From Grammothele lineata (Eukaryota > Basidiomycota > Agaricomycetes > Polyporales > Polyporaceae), in contig NDFF03000080.1 in assembly GCA_002150815.3 (NCBI GenBank), forward strand, positions 87,312 through 151,311: 64,000 nucleotides of DNA, read 5' to 3'. Positions 58,468-64,000 of the stretch are shown piece by piece. Both the position numbers and the translations under genes were made by a program. The notes under the pieces were generated by a model, which made no database searches, was not told where the DNA came from, and saw nothing but the letters and a program-made list of their open reading frames with translations. Positions within the stretch are counted from its first letter, which is position 1; each line of letters opens with the position of its first letter.

Positions 58468-61400
58468 GGCAGGCCCCGCTCTTCACTCACAGTAACTCCT
58501 TGTGGATACCGTATTCGTATGGGTTATTGCACATTCGCCTTGTCCTGTGTGACATAGAGCATGTCAGTCTACTTGACTTCTCATGACAATATACGTGTGG
58601 TAGGCCACACCTTCTCTACCCAGCTGGATCAGCTCAAGCACAGCGATGCTCACAAAGCACACCCGACTCGTCCTTCAACGAGGACATAGATTGCTAGTCG
58701 CGATATCAGCCAAATCCCATTGCAACGGTCTCCACGTGCCAGCGAGTTCCCCTGGGGTGCTCAGTACCCGGTACCGTAAAGATAAGAAGTGCAATAGCAT
58801 TCGGATCAAGGTACGAATAGCGTTACAACGATTTACAGCCCGAGAAACGGCAGCAAAACACGTACCCTTCGATCTGCGGTCCGCGCACGATGCACTATGT
58901 GAACGCGATGCCATTCGCTCACGGCAGCCCGCCTGTCATCACGCCTATCCCCAACATGCCGAGCTGGAATATAGCTTCGTCCGGGTCTCAGCTCACGTCG
59001 TCCTTGTTTGTCGTCGCTTGTTATCGCACCCATCAGCGCGATTCAGCAGTGGATCTATAGGAAGCAAGGAAGAGACGAGGAATGAGGACAGCGCACCTCG
59101 GTCAAATACTCTCTGCTCGTCTTGAACGCGCGCTCGGTCTCGAGCAACACGCGACTGCTCTCCTGCGCGGTACTGAGTGTCTGGTTTGAATGGTCCTTAA
59201 AAAAACCGGGAATCGAGCCCGAGAATGTGTCAGTGTTTTCCGCCGGGGTGCTACTGTGGATTTTACTTGAGGCGATCTGTGTACCATCGATCAGCGACGG
59301 CGGACGTGGGACGGGATTGACGTATGGAAGCAGCGGGAAGTGAAAAATGAACGAGGAATGACAAGTAGTCAGCCGTGCGCCCGATGCCATCTCTAGCTGC
59401 CCCTCAATCATACATCCAACCCGGCCGTCCTCCTATACCCTGAAAACGCTCCTACAACACCAACTCGAGCAAGTACGATACTCACGGTTCGATATTCAGC
59501 CCCACGCGTGATGCGTTTTGCCAACATCGTCACTAACGGCAGCCAATCAGTGCCTCCGCGCGGAGAAAATACACGCAAGAGAAGTACACTCACTATGAGC
59601 CGGTACCAATCGCGCATGCGCAAGCTCGACGGCTGTCTGCAGCTAGGGCCAGAGGCTCTGAGACGAGTGAAACCAGACGGGGCTGTGGCGCGCGTGGGTG
59701 AGCAAGAGCTGGGAACGCGCAATGGACTAGACAATGTACAGAATACGGATGTAGCCAAGGGCATTTGTCCGCGAGTCGAGCACGGCGAGGGTTTCCCGGT
59801 CACCGGGGAGGATGTTGCGGAGGACGATCGTAGACGTCGGACTTGGACGCCCGGCGGCGGAGGGCGGCGGAGGTAGGCATTGGAGGGCTGGAGGCTGTTC
59901 TTGCTCACTGAACTAGAGTAGAGAGATGATCGAGGGCGTCACGACGAGCGCAGTGAGTGGAGTGTGTGTGGAGAGGGTGCAGGCGAGGGTCGTCTTGCAG
60001 TGAGACGGACCCGCCAAGGCAGGACGGGCGAGATGGTAAGCGGAGATCGAAAATGATAAAGCGAGGGAGATGCCGTCTGGGATGCCGATTGTCACTGTTG
60101 TAGTCTATCAACCGAGTTGGCGCGCGTCGAGCGTCCAGTCGCCCACGCCCATGCCCTCCTTTGCGAACCACGGCGGTCTTTTTGACCATACTCTCGCTAC
60201 GTTTTCTTCCCTTCCTCCCAGTCCTTTGTCATGCTCAGTACGTAACTTGGTCAGAGATTCCCCCGATAGCCTCAGAAATAGTTGTACTAACAGACTCTTC
60301 CCGTAGGTAACCTGAATGTTGCTCAAACAATCCCTCTTGTAGCTCTGTTGCTTGAGGTCGCTGCTATAGCCACTGAGGCCATCCCATCGATATTTTATCC
60401 CTGAGCTGCCTCTACGAGGATCCCAGATGGAAGGATTTTGTTGAGCCAAGGTCCAATCCGTTGACGATACTTCCACTATGCGCTAATGCGCCTCCCGCCT
60501 ACCCACCTGGCATCAATGTCCCATGCGAGTCTCTATTATCCAGACAGCGATCCCTGCATCCCCAAAATATTGCATCGTACACATGTTCTCAACGCCTAGG
60601 ACGACTTTGCGATGCTCGCAGCGGCCAGGATCTCTCACGCGCCCTCTGCAGTCTACGCCAGCGTTGCCGAACTCTTCCTCCAACTGTCCGCGGGACGTGC
60701 TATCATTTGTCGCCATCCACGTACGCGCCCCTCTCAAGCAAATCCGCTGCATCTGCTCTCGAACTCCCCCGCTCCTCGTCCTTGACGTCCATTGCGCCTC
60801 TCGGTGTCCCCAACTTGAAGGTTGTTCTACGTCGCCGCGCTCTTCACATATCCTCATCCTCTGCCGCCTGTACTCCATATCGTCAACATGCTCAAGACAA
60901 GATGTCCCGCCCGTTGTCTTCGTCCCCTACGAGGCCTCAGCCCCCTTGCCCTTCTTCGTAGGCTGCGCGATCAAGCTCTACTCTCTTCTCGTCAGCAGCC
61001 AGTGGCCATTGTTGTCAGCGGTGATGTCTCCACGTTTCCGACGGCGGAGTTCTAGCCCAGCAGATCTGGCGAAAAGATCAAGCACATTCAATAGTGTCGA
61101 GTAGCAGGAGTTCCCGATAGCGATTAGTACGATTGCACGACTCACGGCCGGGCTCAGCAGCAAATATCGCGCGGGATTCGATTGCGTTCGGATGAGGTTT
61201 AGCCGGTAGCTCTTCCCTCTGTGTATGGTGGGCACATTCGCTTCTCTCCGCATTCTTGTCTGATCCCCTGCGCGTCGTAGTACTGCTTCGGATGGGTTCA
61301 ATGTGACGATGCTCATCCGTCGCTTGGAAGATGCGATTTTCGATCGACGCTCCTACGTGGCTGTCGAACATGTCCTCGCGCTCGACAAGTTCTCAGCCAG

Positions 61401-62478
61401 ACAGTGTTTGAGGCACCTGGGTGCTCCATACTGTAAGTTCTGTTCCTTCACGCGCGGACACCGGGCACTCGTTGTGCTGACCCATCGTCGTCATTCACAG
61501 CCGGGCTATCCCGACGCATCGTGTCGCTCCCCGCTCGCGCGCGACACGTCACTCTGGTGCCTCATTCGCGGTACGCTCCATCCTCGACGCGTGCGACTCG
61601 GGCGGCTCGAGGAGGGCGACATCGTCGCTCGATAGCTTTGCGCAAGAGACGTCGCCCGGTAAGCACTCGGGCGATATCTTCGTTTCGTGTGCTCTTCTCG
61701 TGTCCATGTGCTAATTCGTGCTTGGACAGTCCGTCGGAGCGTACTGCGTTAGCGATCTCTGGGCTCCAACGCGTTTCGGCAAAGGCTCTAGACTCAAACG
61801 GGGCAAACGGGGCTTGCGTGCGAGGTGGTATGTCGGACGAGCAATCAGGCGGGCCCACGCGAGCGTATTGCTGGCGCAAGGCCGATGGGAATCAGCAGAG
61901 TGGAGGGCCGTAGAGGCGTGTGCAAATTAGTCTCTTGCATATGATGGCGGATCCTGCGCCGTCTTTGTGAGAGACGTCCATAGTGGGTGTAGAGCCCTCG
62001 GGCTCTTGTTGGACAGCCGCTGACTGACAGACAAACAGACCTGCGAGCGACACGTTAGACCAGAGTCTCGTAGAACATCCTGTTACCTGTCTACCTCTGT
62101 TACCTGTCCACCTCCAAGAATCGTTCATTTCCTTGCGGCAGCCTCACTGCGTGCAGTCTGAGAAATGTCCGTCGCACGCACATCTCAGGCTTCATGTGGT
62201 GTTTAAACGCTCGTCGCCCATAGACGCCTTCGGACTCTAGCTCACTGGCTCTCGCGCCTGCCTGTACATCTGCAGCGATCCGAAAGCTAATACATTCTTC
62301 TCTTCTTCCTGCGAGCCGACGCAACCACTCAGAACACTTCTCTATCCTCCGATTCCCCTGATCCCTCGATCTATCTAACTCCTTTCACCTGCAATCCCAC
62401 GATATCGTACTCCGAGGTAACGTCCCTATGCTCCGATACCGAGTACGGAGACAGTGGTAATGATCCATCGTCGTAGCG
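58468..62478. other. Intergenic stretch between the HET paralogues
   Basis: About 4 kb of short ORFs on both strands. 59420-59900 has a minus-strand reading (STIVLRNILPGDRETLAVLD, RTNALGYIRILYIV) that looks like a broken protein; 60460-61100 and 61300-61930 have none. No RNA gene or complete coding region could be supported. Confidence 0.35.
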
Positions 62479-64000
62479 ATGTGGCTTCTGAACACGAAGA
62501 CGGCAGAGCTTCGCTTCTTCGGCCGCGCCGAGGACGCCCCACCCTATGCTATCCTCTCACACGTCTGGAGCCAGGTTCCCGGGGAAGAAGACACTTTTCA
62601 AAAGGTCCAGGATGCCGCGAAGCAGTGCGAGGAAGTACGGCAGCGGCTTGCTAACCAACATGAGGACCAGCCGTACCCGCGTCCTCCGTCTGAGGAGCTC
62701 CAGGAGGCAGTCAGGGAGTTGCAGCGTATCGTCGAGCATCAGGGAAAGATGATCGAGAGGCTGGAAAGCCAAGTTGCGTTGTCTACACCTTCTTTAGTCT
62801 CTCACTCCAACCCTCCCCGTCCCCAAACGACATCCTCTTCTGGGATCCAACCTTCCTCAGTTCCATCCCTCGTATCTCCTGTGCGACATCCTCCATCTGA
62901 CCGCCAGCAACATCCCATCCCCTCCACGATTACTACTCCCCGTGATCTCGTCTCGCCCAAGATTCGCGACTTCCTTTGCATCGCTGAAGGTGACGGGTTT
63001 CAATGGGCGTGGGCGGACACATGCTGTATCAACAAGATGAGTAGCTCTGAGCTCACCGAGGCAATCAATTCGATGTTTCGTTATTACGCCCTCTCCGACG
63101 TCTGCTATGTCTACATGGCCGACGTACTCGCCAATTGTGACATGTCCGATGATTGGGACTCTCCGTTCCGGAAGAGCTCATGGTTCACGCGTGGCTGGAC
63201 GCTACAAGAGCTCCTTGCCCCGAAAACGGTCCTCTTCATGTCTGACAAATGGACACGACTCGGCGACAAGTTCACGCTCGCGAAGACGCTCAAGGGCATC
63301 ACCAGCATCCCTGAGGAAGTGCTGCAATTTAAGCAGGACGTCACGGAGATCAGCGTCGCGCAACGAATGAGCTGGGCATCTCAGCGAGCGACGACTCGGG
63401 TAGAAGACGAAGCGTACTGCCTGTTCGGAATCTTCGGTATCAACATGCCGACTCTGTACGGAGAAGGCCGTCACGCATTCTATAGGCTGCAGCAGGAGAT
63501 TCTGAGAACGTCCCCGGATACAACCATCTTCGCGTGGTCGGGCTCGGACGTGCGTTCGCAATACTATGCAGACCAAATAGCCCACTTCAAGGAGGGCCAA
63601 ATACTGTCGTATGTCACGTCTTGCTTCTCGGAGGATAGCGACAATGCGGATCCCGACGGTACTATGCAACTTTTCGCCCCATCCCCGAAAGCCTTTCGGT
63701 CGTGCAGCAATATAGTCTTTGCCGGAGCAAGCGCAGAAACGAATAGATCAAAGAAATTGGTGCGCCCGATCGTCCTCTGATGCTGTGCCCGATATTGTGC
63801 TGATGTTTGTCTCCGGGTTGCTTTTGCTGCATTCTGGGTTCACAAACAACAGCCTTACACGAATGCTTCCTTTACTTTGACTCCTCAAGGGATCCGCACC
63901 AACCTCCCCGTCTTTCCCCTCGATGCTTCGGGGCGATACGCCATTGCACACCTGTTCGGGTGCGAGGTATGCCTTATTCTCCGGTGCCACAGCAAGACGT
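62479..64000 (+). CDS. HET-domain protein 2, runs off the window
   Basis: Paralogue of HET protein 1, same strand. First exon 62479-63759 holds YAILSHVWSQVPGEEDTFQK, coiled coil EELQEAVRELQRIVEHQGKM, WAWADTCCINKMSSSELTEA, RGWTLQELLAPKTVLFMSDK and EDEAYCLFGIFGINMPTLYG. The equivalent acceptor (TCTAGGTTGCC in gene 1) is here CTCCGGGTTGC with no AG; the next AG (63851-63852) is in phase, giving a 93-nt intron and resuming at PYTNASFTLTPQGIRTNLPV. After AHLFG it joins CEVCLILRCHSKT, lacking ~14 residues of gene 1. The C-terminus is outside the window. Confidence 0.85.

Noticed and set aside
1..64000. tRNA or rRNA genes
   Set aside because: Scanning for B-box-like GGTTCGA.TCC with a matching A-box and acceptor stem found no convincing case by eye; a covariance search would be decisive.

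Overview
The window comes from a filamentous basidiomycete, probably an Agaricomycete and perhaps Polyporales. Genes are GC-rich and cut by many 50-75 bp GT...AG introns. The gene families fit too: F-box/LRR expansions, secreted TAP-type serine peptidase, GH79 glucuronidase, microsomal P450, C2H2 arrays and HET-domain proteins. All assignments rest on reading the sequence; no database search was run.

Layout. 0-11 kb: a secreted S33/TAP-like peptidase gene (+), then three F-box/LRR-like paralogues (-). Peptidase 3' end plus first F-box gene are duplicated in tandem, which left a broken peptidase fragment at 5.36-6.01 kb. 11-19.6 kb: a GH79 3'-end pseudogene, a complete P450, a complete GH79 gene and a C2H2 gene. 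21-25.4 kb: a gene of an uncharacterised basidiomycete family (-), split by a 1.77-kb Mutator-like element with a perfect 9-bp target duplication. 25.4-29.1 kb: no gene resolved.

29.1-40.5 kb is the most striking part. One F-box gene, a paralogue of the three at the left, is spread over 11.4 kb by three separate insertions: a 6,748-bp hAT element (8-bp target duplication, apparently intact 864-residue transposase), a 300-bp MITE-like insert and a 2.5-kb CACTA-like element. Removing each insert with one duplicate copy restores the F-box frame at every junction, so the gene was intact when hit. The hAT element also carries a second, divergently transcribed multi-exon gene of unknown function.

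40.9-46.5 kb: an F-box/WD40 fusion gene (-) and a beta-carbonic anhydrase (+) whose 5' part I cannot find. 46.7-53 kb: a tandem duplication of about 3 kb, each copy with a C2H2 gene (-) and a conserved segment of unknown nature. 53-56 kb: no convincing gene. 56.1-64 kb: two HET-domain paralogues (+), the second running off the window.

The recurring themes are ubiquitin-ligase adaptors, zinc-finger proteins and self/non-self HET proteins, all growing by local duplication and broken by DNA transposons.
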